A stretch of DNA of 64,000 nt from Locusta migratoria (GCA_026315105.1 CM048750.1:263243151-263307150); one strand, 5' to 3'; counted from the stretch's first letter, positions 11,832 through 23,602 are shown. Notes: generated from the letters alone by a model not told the origin. Numbers and translations: made by a program.

Positions 11832-12954
11832 GCTTTGAGTAATGCGGACAGCCGACTTCGGTTTATTGGGAGAATTTTGGGAAGATGTACTTCATCTGTA
11901 AGGGAGACCACGTCTTGAGTACTGCTCAAGTGTTTGGGACCCGCAGAAGATCAGTTTCAAGGAAGACATTGAAGCAGTTCAGAGGCGAGCAGCTGGTTTA
12001 GTTACTGGTAGGTTCGATCAATGCGCGAGTATCACAGCAATGCTCCGGAAACTCAAATGGGAATCCCTGGAGGAAAGACGACGTTCTTATCGAGAAATTC
12101 TGTTGAGGAAATTTAGAGGGCCGGAATTTGAAGCTGAATGTAGAACGATCTTCTAGCCGCCTACTTACATTTCACGTAACGATCACAAAGACAAGATCAG
12201 ACATTCTTTTTTCCCTCGTTCTCCGCCACGCACCTTTGGGGAGTATATATGTAGATGTAGAAAAATGTATGACGAGATAAAAGACGTAGATGTAAAAAAA
12301 GTGTATGACGATATAAAAGATGTTACCGGGACAGTTAAGGGAGAAGAAAAGTTGATTGTGATTGAGGATGAAACTCGGCACCAGGAAAAGAAAAAGAAGG
12401 TTAATATGGACTGGGGAAAAGGAATGGAAGAGGAATTCGCATGGTGGATCACAATTTAATCATCACGAACACTTGGTTTAAGATTCATGAAAGAAGCCTG
12501 TATTAAGTGGAAGACACCAGGAGGATTTTTAAGGTACCAGCTTGATTTTATTGTTAGAGACAGATTTCGAAATCAGAAATGTAAGACTTTTTCAGGAGCA
12601 GATATAGGCTCTTATCATAACTTATCGTTAACTGCAGATTAAAATTGAAGAAACTGCAAAAAGGAGAGAGGTAAGTGATTGAAATTGGATAAATTGAAGG
12701 AACCTGAAGTTTTTGAGAATTTCAGAGCGAGCATTAGGAATAGATTGACAGGAATGGGGTAATTAATACAGTAGAAGAAGAATGCGTAACCTTGAGAGAT
12801 AAAGTAGTGAAGGCCGCAGAAGTAATACAGGTAAAAGTACAAGCCCTACTAGAAACCCTTCAACAGAAATACTAAAGTTATTGGATAAAAGGAGAAAATA
12901 TCAAAATGCAGCAAACGAAGCAGGCAAGGGAGAACAGACATAGGCGAGAGGGGG

Positions 12955-13001
12955 GGTTCGGGTGTCAAAGGGTCGTCCCCCCCCCCCTTCCAGCCCCGGA
13001 G

Positions 13002-13077
<76 letters not shown>

Positions 13078-13260
13078 TAGAATGCGAAGTTAGCGTGCTA
13101 TCACTTATCACTGCACTGAGTCTTCAAAACTGTGAGACTTTTGTTTGATTGGGCATGGTACTATTTCTACTGAGCTAGAGTTTAGCTGAACATGAAAAAT
13201 TCTTACACCGCTTCCCCCCCCCCTCCTCCCCCTGCCCTGAAGGCCATCCTGGATCAACCC
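12955..13260. repeat. Low-complexity insert: C run, CT repeat, long T run
   Basis: GT- and C-rich start, a CT microsatellite (about 13002-13026), then about 50 consecutive T (about 13027-13076), and a second C run near 13215. It interrupts the RTE frame. The long T run could be the poly-A of a minus-strand retroposed sequence, but no source gene is recognised. Confidence 0.6.
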
Positions 13261-14035
13261 CTGAGTACAGACGCATAATATTGAGGTTGACAGTAAGTGC
13301 AGATTGACTAAGCAGCAGTTGCAACAGAAGAATGCATAACTAGGGAAAAATAAGAGATTCTTTTCGAGACAAAATAAGTAGATGCATGAATATTAAGTTT
13401 GGATGGGAAAAACGGAAAACTGAAAGAATTGTAAGAGGACCGACAGGGAAAATGAACTAGAAGGCAGTATTCTAAGAATAAAAGAGGATGTAGATGAAGA
13501 TGAGATATGATACTGTGAGAAGAATTTGACAGAACACTGACAGATTAGAGTCGATTACAAAGCCTCTGAGGTAGATAATATTCCCTCTGAATTGCTGATA
13601 TCGTTGAGAGAGCCAGTCATGAAGAAATTGTTTCATCTTGTTGCAAGATGTATGAGACAGGGGCAATATCCTCAGCTTTTATATAGGCCCAACAATTCCA
13701 ATTCCAAACAAAGCAAATGCAGTCAAGTGTGATAATTACAGAACTGTCAGATTAATATCACTGTTGCAAAATAAATAAATAAATCCAATTATTTTTAGAT
13801 GAACGAGAAAAGATGACCTCGGGGAAGATCAGTTAGAATTTAGAAGAAAATTTAGGAACTCGCGAGGCCGCGAGGCAATACTCACTTTACGATTCTTGTC
13901 AGAAGACAGGTACAAACGTACATTTATAGCTTTTTAGATATGGAGGAAGGGAACGAAAAGTTATATTCAAGTTGTACAAAACCAGACAGCATTTGTACCA
14001 CTCGAAGGGGATGAAAAAAGAAATACAGTGGTTAG

Positions 14036-14510
14036 TGTGGTGTCGCACAAGTATAAAGTGCGCGCCACCTACCTTCGTCGCGCGCCGCCATGCACACAGG
14101 GCGCGGCGTTCTTACGACGTCAGCCACGAGCGCCCTCTGCTGCTATCCCGCTCGTGGCCACCACGGAACGACCTCGTTCACTTGGGAGTGAGATAGGAAC
14201 CAGTTAACACTTCGGAATCAGATAGGCACCAGTGAAGACTTGGCTATCGGAGAGGCACTAGGCAGGCCTCTAGCTCAACTATGAATCAGCATTCTTCAGT
14301 ACTGAGCTGTGTAAAAGTTAAGTGTTACTAAGTCTCTAAGAAATATATATCTCATTCTAATTTACTCTAGTGTTTCTAGTTTCTGCTGTCCCTCTGGCTG
14401 CTCACCTCCGTACCTGCACAAACGTGCATCCTTTATTCCTGTGTCGGTCTTCCTACTCGGCCACCGACACGTACGAGACATAAAAGCGGCGACGAGGCTG
14501 GGACACAAAA
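14036..14510 (+). mobile_element. LTR-like insert (~475 bp) with 5-bp TSD, copy 1
   Basis: Starts TGTGGTGTCGCACAAG and ends GGCTGGGACACAAAA, flanked by GTTAG at 14031-14035 and 14511-14515 inside the RTE sequence. A 5-bp duplication and TG start suit an LTR retrotransposon or solo LTR. Near the 3' end it contains GCGGCGACGAGGCTGGGA, which resembles the leader just downstream of LTRs in insect Gypsy elements. A second copy at 34425-34892 has independent flanks, confirming the boundaries. No coding sequence. Confidence 0.75.
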
Positions 14511-15004
14511 GTTAGGAAGTGAATATTAATGATTGTAACCTTCTGCAAATGTTATTCAGTCTCTACATTGAGTAAGCTGTGAAGAAAAGCAAGGGGAAAT
14601 TTGGAGAAGTAATTATATTTCAAGGAGAAGAAATAAAATCATTGCGGTTTGCCGATGACATCATAATTATCTCAAAGGCAACAAAGGACCTGGAAGATCA
14701 ATTGAACGCAATTGCCTTAGTCTTGAAAGGCGCGTGTAAGATGATGAGGAAACAATGGTGATGGAATGTAGTCTAATAAAATCAGCCGATACTGAAGCTT
14801 TTAGTTTAGGTAAGAAGACAAAGTAAGTACGAAGTAGAGAAGATATAAAATGTAAAATATTTATGAGAACGAAAGCATTTCTGAAGAAGAGAAATTTGTT
14901 GACGTACAAGCAAAGAAAATAGCACGCCACCATTAAACAGATACAAAATCCCCAAGACTCGCAATATTTTACAGAAACTGGAAATTTAACTCGAACTTCA
15001 ATAC

Positions 15005-15281
15005 GAGAACCTTATAATAGTTTCCACAACCTAATTCTGTCACGTAATTTGGTAGAAGCTGCCTGTCGAATCTCTGGAACAGTTCCTTCATCTTCGGACA
15101 AAGCAAAGTCACAAGGACTTAAGTCTGGGGAATATGGTGGGTGGTACAGTACTTCACAGTCACATCGACCGAACAGAGCAGTTACAGCTTGCGCTGTATG
15201 CGCCAGCGCATTGTCGTGCAGAATGATTACTGTTCGTTTTTGCTGCGTCACCTGCGACCAGCTTTGCGAAAGAAGCGGCAA
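15005..15281 (-). pseudogene. Mariner transposase C-terminal fragment, minus arm of a palindrome
   Basis: The minus-strand frame 15281-15012 reads LHDNALAHTAQ, then YHPPYSPDLSPCDF. Counting from the Asp of HDN to the Asp of PCD gives D-34-D spacing, characteristic of mariner (DD34D) transposases. The N-terminal helix-turn-helix and first catalytic Asp are absent. It lies head to head with a plus-strand copy starting near 15262. Confidence 0.8.
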
Positions 15282-15670
15282 CTCCTTCTACGCAACCCAA
15301 CCATCATCATTCAAGATAATGCGCGGAAGCTTACAGCGCAAGCTGTGGCTGCTCTGTTCGGTCGATGGGACGGGGAGGTACTGTACCATCTACCATACTC
15401 CCCGGACTGAAGTCCTTGTGACTTTGATTTGATTCCGAAGATGAAGGAACCACTTTGCGGCATTCGCTTCAGAACTGTTCCAGAGATTTGACAGGCTGTA
15501 GACAGCTCCATTCGCACCATCAACAGAACAGGTTCTGCTAACGGTATACCACGCCTTCCACATCACTGGCAATCGGTTTTACATAACGCTGGTTACTACT
15601 TTGAAGGACAGTAACAGGTGCATAATGTAACGCTTTTGTATCGATTGTCAATAAATAGTGCCACTATTTA
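15262..15670 (+). pseudogene. Mariner transposase C-terminal fragment and 3' end, plus arm
   Basis: The plus-strand frame gives IIIQDNARKLTAQAVAALFG and then LPYSPD, where a TGA stop replaces the usual Leu before SPCDFD. The D-34-D spacing is kept. The remaining C-terminus runs in the same region to about 15615, followed by an element-end-like sequence (AATAAATAGTGCC). With the minus arm this forms a transposon palindrome, as expected from an aberrant double insertion or foldback repair. Confidence 0.78.
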
Positions 15671-15679
15671 ACCCTTTAT

Positions 15680-16045
15680 TAGGCACACACAGAAATTGCG
15701 CGCAGAAAAAGTAGTAAGTTACTTAAATGAGTCTATATAGCAATGTGAACAATTTTATATGATTTTTAAAAACACAATTTCCTTTCAGTAACACTGACCA
15801 GAAAAAGGAACGCAGGTACTACAATATAAATCCTACACTTTTGTTCTTACGGTTGTAAAGTTTGTTATACTATTTCATGTGGACTTTTTGGTACAATGTC
15901 AAGAACAAACCCTCAACTTCCACATTTACACGTAAGTACCCGCGAGGACAAATACTATGTTTTCCTTTTGGCCCATATCTGGAAAATGAACAAATCTATC
16001 ATATCGTACATCGTGGACTGACACAGGAGATGTTTTCCCCATCTT
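15680..16045. other. No recognised feature
   Basis: AT-rich sequence with one 134-codon plus-strand frame (15862-16266) that runs into a SINE; no domain seen. Confidence 0.4.
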
Positions 16046-16049
16046 CAAA

Positions 16050-16184
16050 ATGTCAAATGTCTCTTAAGCTTATGGGACTGAACTTACAAACAGCTTATGA
16101 ACTGCCTTACACTAAAGGCAGCACAAACATCCATGCCCGATGGGGAATTCGCCTCAAAGCGCTCGTCCATTCCGCCGCGGCTTC
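16050..16184 (-). mobile_element. SINE1 copy, internally shortened
   Basis: Minus strand GCCGCGGCGGAATGGACGAG head and GGGCATGGATGTTTGTGCTG body, ending at the AAGCTTAAGAGACATTTGAC region. The B-box half and part of the tail are eroded; no clear TSD. Confidence 0.75.
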
Positions 16185-16428
16185 CACTGCACTGGTTGTT
16201 TATTCCATAGTGGTCTTCCATCCCCCTCACTTCCCAGTATCAGTATCACTAATAACAATTACCTAACACTTTTCAATAGTAAGTCACCTTTAAGGCTTTC
16301 CATATACCTATATAAACAGTTTTCTTTATAAATGTTACGCACATCAGTTTTGCCAGGTATACGTGCGCTTTATGGAGCTGATGAAGAGGTCTCCTAGCAA
16401 CAGGACGGGGCGACAACACACTACCCCC

Positions 16429-16616
16429 CGCGGCGGAGTGGCAGGGCGCATTAAGGCGCTATGCTTCGATGCGCGAGGCCGTTCCCCGTCGGGGGTTCGA
16501 ATCCTCCCTCGGCCCTCGGGCATGGATGTTTGTCCTGTTTTTAGTATAAGTTAGTTGACAAGTTTAGAAACTGATGACCCCGTAGTTAAGTCCCATAAGC
16601 TTTACAAACATTTGAA
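16429..16616 (+). mobile_element. SINE1 copy
   Basis: Head GGCGGAGTGGCAGGGCGC, B-box GGGGGTTCGAATCCTCCC, body GGGCATGGATGTTTG, tail ACTGATGACCCCGTAG ending in ACAAACATTTGAAC. The TSD is unclear (ACAACACAC-like on the left, ACCACACC on the right). Confidence 0.85.
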
Positions 16617-16619
16617 CCA

Positions 16620-16980
16620 CACCTGGCCGTACGAGCTTTTCTGGATAACAATTTTCAGGTGCATGGGATTGGACGATGAAAGCCCATTGAGTTCCCTCCA
16701 CCGTCAACAGATTTTCAACAATTAAAGTAACCAGTGCTCTTTTTCTAAAAAAAAGTTTGGGGGTACTCCGACATTAGATGTGACGCAGTAAAAATTACTT
16801 ATAACTGAAGCATATGACCCGTCGGCTTTTACCCATGACTCCATCGTATCGAACTACCAAAAAAAAAAAAAAAAAATAAAAATAAAAAAAAAATAAAAAA
16901 TGTATCGGTGCCGAAGACTTCAGTTTACATCGCCTCAAATGAAGCTGGCGATTCGCATCAACCCCTGAACAATAGAAAGT
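16620..16980. other. No gene; A-rich run
   Basis: Only an A-rich simple stretch at about 16858-16905 is notable. Confidence 0.5.
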
Positions 16981-17181
16981 ATGAAACTTCCTGGCAGATT
17001 AAAATTGTGTGCCGGAACCGGGACTCGAACCTGGGACCTTTGCCTTTCGCGGGCAAGCGCACTACCGACTGTGCTATCCCGACACGACTCACGATGCCGC
17101 CTCACAACTTTACTTCCGCCAGTACCTCGCCTCCTACTTTCCAAACTTCACAGAAGTTCTCTTGCAAACACGCAAGACTAG
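16981..17181 (-). repeat. Inverted unit of the tRNA-like tandem repeat
   Basis: The reverse complement of part of the 300-bp unit that follows, including the tRNA-like segment and the phrase CTCGCCTCCTACTTTCC. It meets the direct array tail to tail at about 17138-17182, where CCGCCAGTACCTCGCCTCCT and its complement face each other. Confidence 0.85.
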
Positions 17182-17980
17182 TAGGAGGCGAGGTACTGGC
17201 GGAAGTTGTGAGGCGGCATCGTGAGTCGTGCCCGGATAGCACAGTCGGTAGTGCGCTTGCCCGCGAAAGGCAAAGGTCCCAGGTTCGAGTCCCGGTTCCG
17301 GCACACAATTTTAATCTGCCAGGAAGTTTCATATCAGCGCACATTCCGCTGCAGAGTGAAAGTTTCATTCTGGAAACATCCCTTAGGCTGTGGCTAAGCC
17401 ATGTCTCCACCATATCCTTTCTTCCAGGAGTGCTAGTCTTGCGTGTTGCAAGAGAACTTCTGTGAAGTTTGGAAAGTAGGAGGCGAGGTACTGGCGGAAG
17501 TAAAGTTGTGAGGCGGCATCGTGAGTCGTGTCGGGATAGCACAGTCGGTAGTGCGCTTGCCCGCGAAAGGCAAAGGTCCCAGGTTCGAGTCCCGGTTCCG
17601 GCACACAATTTTAATCTGCCAGGAAGTTTCATATCAGCGCACACTCCGCTGCAGAGTGAAAGTTTCATTCTGGAAACATCCATTAGGCTGTGGCTAAGCC
17701 ATGTCTCCACCATATCCTTTCTTCCACGAGTGCTAGTCTTGCGTGTTTGCAAGAGAACTTCTGTGAAGTTTGGAAAGTAGGAGGCGAGGTACTGGCGGAA
17801 GTAAAGTTGTGAGGCGGCATCGTGAGTCGTGTCGGGATAGCACAGTCGGTAGTGTGCTTGCCCGCGAAAGGCAAAGTTCCCAGGTTCGAGTCCCGGTTCC
17901 GGCACACAATTTTAATCTGCCAGGAAGTTTCATATCAGCGCACACTCCGCTGCAGAGTGAAAGTTTCATTCTGGAATAGA
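17182..17980 (+). repeat. 300-bp tandem repeat with embedded tRNA-like sequence (~2.7 units)
   Basis: The landmark GTGAGTCGTG occurs at 17221, 17521 and 17822, giving periods of 300 and 301 bp; units are nearly identical. Each holds GGATAGCACAGTCGGTAGTG (A-box-like), the anticodon-like loop CGCGAAA, and AGGTTCGAGTCCCGGTTCC (B-box), then CTGCCAGGAAGTTTCAT, GCTGCAGAGTGAAAGTTTC, GGCTGTGGCTAAGCC and GGAGGCGAGGTACTGGCGG. Long open frames across it are a by-product of a period divisible by three. It could be a SINE-derived satellite. A further unit lies at 30095-30755. Confidence 0.9.
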
Positions 17981-17989
17981 AAGTATACT

Positions 17990-20570
17990 ACACAAATCTT
18001 TCGTAACCTTGTTTGGCTCCCGAAATGGCAAAAATGATGGGTGGCGTCCCGTGCTTCAACTGAGCCAATTTTTAATAAAATTGAAAGTTTATTTAACTAA
18101 TTAACTAAAGTGTAACTAACATTAACAACATTTTCCAAATTGACTCGAGTTTATGGCTGCTGTAGACTTTACACCTTCCTACTTTACAAGTAAAATAGTT
18201 TGTTATTTTTCTGCTCATCTCTCACCTCCGAACTAACTTACAAGTTTCAACAAAAGACAGATCACACTGTAAAACTTCCCACAACCGACAAGAACGGAAC
18301 AACAAACACAAACGAATAAAGAACAACAAAACAAAGATGGCAATGAATCGCGAAGGATCATGGCAGCGGGACCATGGAGACATTTATCGGTAGCTCGGTT
18401 TTTGAGCCTATATATCGGTTTTTGAGCCTATATATATATAGCATCGCCCACTAGGCACTACATGTTTATCGAGCTGGCTGCCAGCGATACAGTTGTCGAG
18501 AATGGTTGCTGGAGCTTCAAAATGCTTGAAACAGTCAATGACATCAGTTTTCTCACCAGTATTGCACTGGTTTCGTTCGTATTGCAATTACTAACACGAA
18601 AACATGAAATAAAAAATTTACGTATGTGAAATCTTTGACTTTCTTCCAAGTTCTCAACATCATAAAAAAAGTTACTTTGCGGACGAAAAAGTTTAGAGGT
18701 ACCTGTCCCCGGAAAAAGAGCACTGAAAGTAACCATGGGCGAAACTGAAGGTTGTATAACAAATCTGATTCATTATGAAATGTAAAATAAACGCATAGGG
18801 TAATTATTTTCGTTCCTTAAAGTTTTTATTCATTTTCTGGTAGCCTCTGTATAGAGATTTAAATAGATAGCTCATCTTCAGCCTCACCTTTTTATGAAGT
18901 AACTATAAACATTCTTCACTACAAGAAATTTCGCAGAAGCTAAGATAAACAAGTGCGACTTTATGCACTTACGAGCTCGTTTTTTCCTGTGTTGGTCCAT
19001 TTAACCCTTCGAAATGTTCCCGATGGACTCCTGATACATTCTGTATTATATTAGGCATTGCCGAGAGACGACGAATAGGAAATGTTCGATAGTTATAATT
19101 GTTGAAAAAATAGTTGTAGCCTTAACATTAACAGTTAGATATTACCTACTACATTAACTGTAACTATTCTTCACTACACGCTTTTCATTTGGCGAGACAA
19201 AACTTGACGGAGAGGTGATTATTGGACTTTTTGTTGGTGCGCTGTTTTACTCACATCCTCATTAAGCTGAATGTGCTTCTTCTAAAGTAGTGGTTTCGCA
19301 GCCATAACTTTCCAGAGTCGGCTTGTGTTTTAACTGAAACTTAATAACTGCCTGTTTAATAGCGTTGTTATGTTCCAGTCTAATTGACTTAGAAGTTTAA
19401 TGTGAGATTTAGTGGAGCTGTAACATTATTTGTGCAGCAATTTTGTATTTAAAAATATCCCTGTTAATAATGCTTCATTTGCAAGTACATCTTAGCTCCA
19501 TCCGCCTCATTTATAAGGTGGAAGGAAGCATGTTAAGGGGTTAATATCCTGTGAACGACGCGTTCACTGGAGACCGAACGGCACCTTAGTTACGGAGAAG
19601 AAACTGGCTGTGTTCTCTTCGTGGTAAATAACATTAAAAAAAATTTTCTTCGAGGTTCCTGCATTTAAGAGTCAAAATTTGTCTACAGACAGAAATTAAC
19701 CTTTCTACACCACAAGAAGGTACAAGCGTAAATTTGAAAGGCCATATTTTGTAATACTGCAAGTTAGTTAATCATTCACCAGAAAATACTTTCTTTACTG
19801 TGCACAAGAATCCGAATTCTAGGTTCCTGTCTGATACTGTCCAATTTGTTCCTTGGATCAATGGCGAACACAGCATACATTTCCGAAGGGGGGGGGGATA
19901 GGCAAGATTCATGTAAAGATAAATAAAGTAATTTTAAGTGGACACCCCATCATACTTTATATCAGTTTTGCTGCTCATATTCAGATGGTAATTTGCCACG
20001 AGGCCCCTTTTACTTTATTGAGATGAAGCTTTATCACTGACATTAAATAATAAAACTATAGCTATTAAAAATCTGCCACGAACTATGCACCACTAACACT
20101 GCACTACCATCACCAGTACAGAGACGTATGACTGTCTACCACGGCGATGCCTTCACACATCATTCATTAAAATAATTCACATACCGTGCTTATTTTTTTC
20201 TTTATATTAATTATGTTGTGAGATGCAGGTCCCCACACAGAGTGATGCCAACCGCTGAAGCTCAAAATTCCAACCGGGAACCGAAAATATCCCTTTTCTG
20301 CATAATGTGTCCTGCAGTAAACAAAAACCTGCGATGCAAATAAATAAATGAAAGAGGGGTATAATTTTACTTACGTCAGCAGCAGCGTACTGTGCTGACG
20401 TTGGTAACGACCATCTTTGAGAGACAAATCAGTAATACACTAGTGAAATAACTATTTTTGTGTTGACCGTGAAATAAATAATTAATGCTGTTCGAGCTCT
20501 ATGATTGTCATGCGCTCTATGGTTGTCATGTACTTTGCTTCTCTGAAATGTTTACCTTTTCTCTTATACC
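17990..20570. other. Unrecognised 2.6-kb stretch
   Basis: No coding domain or element family recognised. A short tandem duplication of TCGGTTTTTGAGCCTATATA lies at about 18393-18440, and a G run at 19890-19899. Overlapping frames at 18458-18762 look like chance. Confidence 0.4.
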
Positions 20571-20576
20571 GGGTGA

Positions 20577-21200
20577 TCAAAAAGTCAGTATAAATTTGAA
20601 AACTTAATAAATCAAGGAGTAATGTAGATAGAGAGGTAAAAATTGACACACATGCTTGGAATGGCAAGGGGTTTTATTAGAACAAAAAAAAACAAAGTTC
20701 AAAAAATGTCCGACAGATGGCGCATCATCTATCAGAAAAGTAATAATTAGCATGACAAATTAAGACAAAGCAAAGATGATGTTCTTTACAGGAAATGCTC
20801 AATATTTTCACCATCATTCCTCAACAATAGCTGTAGTCGAGGAATAACTGCAAAGCATATCCGAAGTTACGGTGAGGCATTGGCGTCGGATGTTGTCTTT
20901 CAGCATCCCTAAAGATGTCGGTTGATCACGATACACTTGCGACTTCAGATAACCCCAAAGCCAATAATCGCACGGGGGACCTGGGAGGCCAAGCATGACG
21001 AAAGTGGCGGCTGAGCACACGATCATCACCAAACGACGCGCGCAAGAGATCTTTCACGCGTCTAGCAATACTTTGTCTTTTTTTAATGCTCTAATAAAAC
21101 CCCATGTCATTCCAAGCAGGTGTGTCAGTTTTTACCTATCTACATTATTCCGTGATTTATTAAGTTCTCAAATTTATACTGACTTTTTGAACACCCGGTA
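20577..21200. mobile_element. Tc1/mariner-like non-autonomous element with ~120-bp TIRs, copy 1
   Basis: Left end TACCGGGTGATCAAAAAGTC, right end its complement (GACTTTTTGAACACCCGGTA), flanked by TA at 20575-20576 and 21201-21202. Inverted similarity extends about 120 bp inward, including GGTAAAAATTGACACACATG. Inside, the minus strand (21032-20814) encodes LWGYLKSQVYRDQPTSL and MLKDNIRR, a phrase of the C-terminal part of insect Tc1/mariner-type transposases; the rest is deleted. Confidence 0.8.
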
Positions 21201-21265
21201 TATACCATAATCATTTCTACACAGTAGAGGCAGCAATTAAATGTACTATATTCTTCACACTTCCT

Positions 21266-21267
<2 letters not shown>

Positions 21268-21313
<46 letters not shown>
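21268..21313 (+). repeat. Poly-A run (~46 bp)
   Basis: Uninterrupted A. A C run follows at about 21403-21418. Confidence 0.9.
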
Positions 21314-21316
<3 letters not shown>

Positions 21317-21626
21317 CTAAAGATATGTGCCTCTTCATGCTAAATATTTGTCAAATGCCATACAACATAAGACAAATCCAACGGGTTGGCAACACTGTCC
21401 TCACCCCCCCCCCCCCCTTATATACGCCACTGCGTTGGATATATTCCGACTTCCCTTGAGCATGCCTGTGGCATCTAATTCCTCAACAACTGACATCGGT
21501 TCAACCGGTGTTTGATACGTGGCTTCTCGTTTTGCTATTGTTCGAGGACGATTTTTGTTTCTAAGGCTTTTGTTAATTGTTCCACATGCCCGGCTGAACT
21601 TACTAACAGTTTAACTTCTCTATGCG

Positions 21627-21815
21627 CAGCGGTGGAGTGGCCGAGCGTTCTATGGCGCCTAGCTGCGGAGCGCGTCGCTGCTCGCCGTCGGAGGTTCGAG
21701 TCTCTCTCAGTGCATGGGTCTATTTGTTGTCCTTAGCATAAGTTAGTTTAATTTGTTAGCCTAGGGACTGATGAAAAGAGTAGTTAAGTCCCACAGATTT
21801 ACAAACATTTGATTT
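21627..21815 (+). mobile_element. SINE1 copy
   Basis: Head GGTGGAGTGGCCGAGCGTTC, B-box GGAGGTTCGAGTCTCTC, tail GGGACTGATGA, ending at ACAAACATTTGAT. A TSD-like TTCTCTATGC / CTTTCTATGC flanks it. Confidence 0.85.
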
Positions 21816-22029
21816 ATCTTTCTATGCTGTGTCATATGTCACCTTTCATACTAGCTAACTGAAATATTCATCCGTTCTAAAATCTTCTGACTTATCACTA
21901 TTTTTCTTATGATAGGTTTTTTCTCCATGAAGGCCATTCTTATTTTTTTCCTGTTGAGATAGCTATGTCAAATCTCGCGCTTATTTCGTTTGGTAATTAA
22001 ATCGCTTAATGAAGGTACTCTTTATCTGC

Positions 22030-22286
22030 CGAGCGAGGTGGCTCAGTGGTAGCACACTGGACTCGCATTCGAAAGGACAGTGATTCAAAGCCAATTCCGG
22101 CCATCCAGATTTAGGTTTTCTGTGATCGCACTAAACATGTCCAGGCGAACAGCGGGATGGTTCCTTTTAAAGGGACAACCGATCCCCCCATCCCCCCCCC
22201 CCCCAATCCTTAACCAAAAATCATAGCCTGAGCTCCATCTCTAATGACCACGATGTTGGCGGACGCTAAACTCCTTCCTTCCTTCT
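22030..22286 (+). mobile_element. SINE2 copy
   Basis: Head CGAGCGAGGTGGCTCAGTGG, body TTTAGGTTTTCTGTGATCGC and GGGATGGTTCCTTTTAAAGG, tail TAATGACCACGATG. An 11-bp TSD, TCTTTATCTGC, is at 22019-22029 and 22287-22297. Confidence 0.92.
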
Positions 22287-22596
22287 TCTTTATCTGCTAG
22301 GATTACTACATCGTCGTCATACATTTATGTGTCTTCTTGTTTGCAGTTTCACCTCCATGTTGGTTATTCCCGGACTCGAGAGATAGCGAGTTCTTCTAGT
22401 TTCATCTAAATCCTTCAAGAGCGTCTTTCATGACAGTTGCTTTGTAAAAATGCAAACAATAATATCGCCATGTATGACAAGCGTAGGAGACCGATGATCA
22501 TGCCGCTTAGTCCCCTTAGAAACACCAAACAACTACAACAATAATTATAAGGGTCATATGGCGACGAGGTGGGGGATGAGTGAGCGCGTAGCGGTA

Positions 22597-23457
22597 TACC
22601 GGGTGATCACAAAGTCAGTATAAATTTGAAAACTAAATAAATCACGGAATAATGTAGATAGAGAGGTAAAAATTGACACACATTCTTGGAATGACATGGG
22701 GTTTTATTAGAACCGAAAAAACCAAAAGTTCAAAACATGTCCGACAGATGGCGTTTCATCTGATCAGAAAATCAATAATTTGCATAACAAATTAAGACAA
22801 AGTAGAGATGATGTTCTTTACAGGAAATGCTCAATATGTTCACCATCATTCCTCAACAATAGCTGTAGTCGAGGAATAATGTTGTGAACAGCACTGTAAA
22901 GCATCTCCGGAGTAATGGTAAGCCACTATCAGTTTCTATCGGAAGCTTCACTTTATGTTCAAATTAAAAAAAAAAAAAAGCAAATGTTTGTCAGGTTTAA
23001 GGGACTTAACTGTGGGGTCATCAGTCCCTAAACTTACGAAATACTTATGAACTACCTTATACTAAAGAAGACACAAATATCCATGCCCGGGGGGATTCGT
23101 GCCCCGACGGGGAACGGTCTCGTGCATCGTAGCTTGGCGCCTCAACGCGCTCGGCCACTCCGCCGCGGCAAGATTCACTTGAATTCCAGTCTTGTTTAAA
23201 CAACTGTATTACAGCACCGGTGCATTTAATCGAGGGTAAAACCTATGACCTAGAAGGATTTTAGTAGTGAGAGCTTGTCATCTGCTGCGACTCTCCATGT
23301 TTTTACTCTGTCATTTTTTTTTTAACTTTGTGTTTTTTTTGTTCCAATAAAACCCCATGTCAAACCAAGCATGTGAGTCAATTTTTACCTCTCTATCTAC
23401 ATTATTCTGTGATTTATTAAGTATTCAAATTTATACTGACTTTTTGGTCACCAGGTA
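22597..23457. mobile_element. Tc1/mariner-like non-autonomous element, copy 2, with nested SINE
   Basis: Same TIRs as the 20577 copy (TACCGGGTGATCACAAAGTC on the left, GACTTTTTGGTCACCAGGTA on the right), TA at 22595-22596 on the left, right TA lost. The transposase remnant is gone and a SINE1 sits in the middle (22954-23168). Confidence 0.8.
22954..23168 (-). mobile_element. SINE1 copy inside TIR element
   Basis: Minus-strand head GGCGGAGTGGCCGAGCGC, tail ATGACCCCACAGTTAAG. TSD-like AAGCTTCACTT (22943-22953) and AAGATTCACTT (23169-23179), one mismatch. An A run lies beside the 3' end. Confidence 0.85.
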
Positions 23458-23602
23458 TTTAACAGGTACTCACAACTTATATCTGACTACTGCAACATCT
23501 TTTATGGTTGAATTTATTGTTGAATAAATTATCAGATTACCTTCACTAAAATGTATTTCCATATCAAAACTGGTGATGGGAGGAAATATATCGAAATGCT
23601 AA

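Larger units (their letters stand above)
10105..12262 (+). pseudogene. CR1-like LINE, more complete but broken, with two nested SINEs
   Basis: The pre-RT linker is at 10085-10360 (KFWSYVKSISGS) and 10335-10580 (QLNTKMSPGPDEE), followed by RT fingers (ITSV-type FRAISLTSV at about 10940), palm (LRLFTDDAVVYR at about 11355, usually FADD) and thumb/C-terminal pieces to about 12150. Many stops and frameshifts separate them. A minus-strand SINE2 splits it at 10581-10838 and a plus-strand SINE1 at 11629-11831, both with clean TSDs made from LINE sequence, so the LINE is older than both. The 3' end is ATGTAGATGTAG near 12260. It begins within 40 bp of the end of the previous CR1 copy, in the same orientation. 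Confidence 0.82.
12340..14925 (+). pseudogene. RTE-type LINE spanning endonuclease to RT, heavily decayed and interrupted
   Basis: Pieces in order: C-terminal endonuclease with SDH region (frames giving TLGLRF, WKTPGG, YQLDFIV, GADIGSYHN at 12460-12640), the linker, the pre-RT region (IPSELL, ARCMRQGQYP at 13590-13680), RT start (IPIPNKANAVK near 13700), palm (LRFADDIIIIS at 14640-14680, active site intact) and thumb to about 14925 (FLKKRNLLTY). Stops and frameshifts are frequent. It is split by a low-complexity insert (about 12955-13260) and by the LTR-like element 14036-14510. The 3' tail seen in other copies is absent. Confidence 0.7.

Noticed and set aside
17102..17905. 267-codon minus-strand frame with repeated phrases
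   Set aside because: Produced by the 300-bp satellite, whose period is a multiple of three; not a protein gene.
16981..17980. CRISPR-like or functional tRNA array
   Set aside because: Units are contiguous 300-bp repeats without spacers in a eukaryotic setting, and the tRNA-like segments lack a proper acceptor stem.
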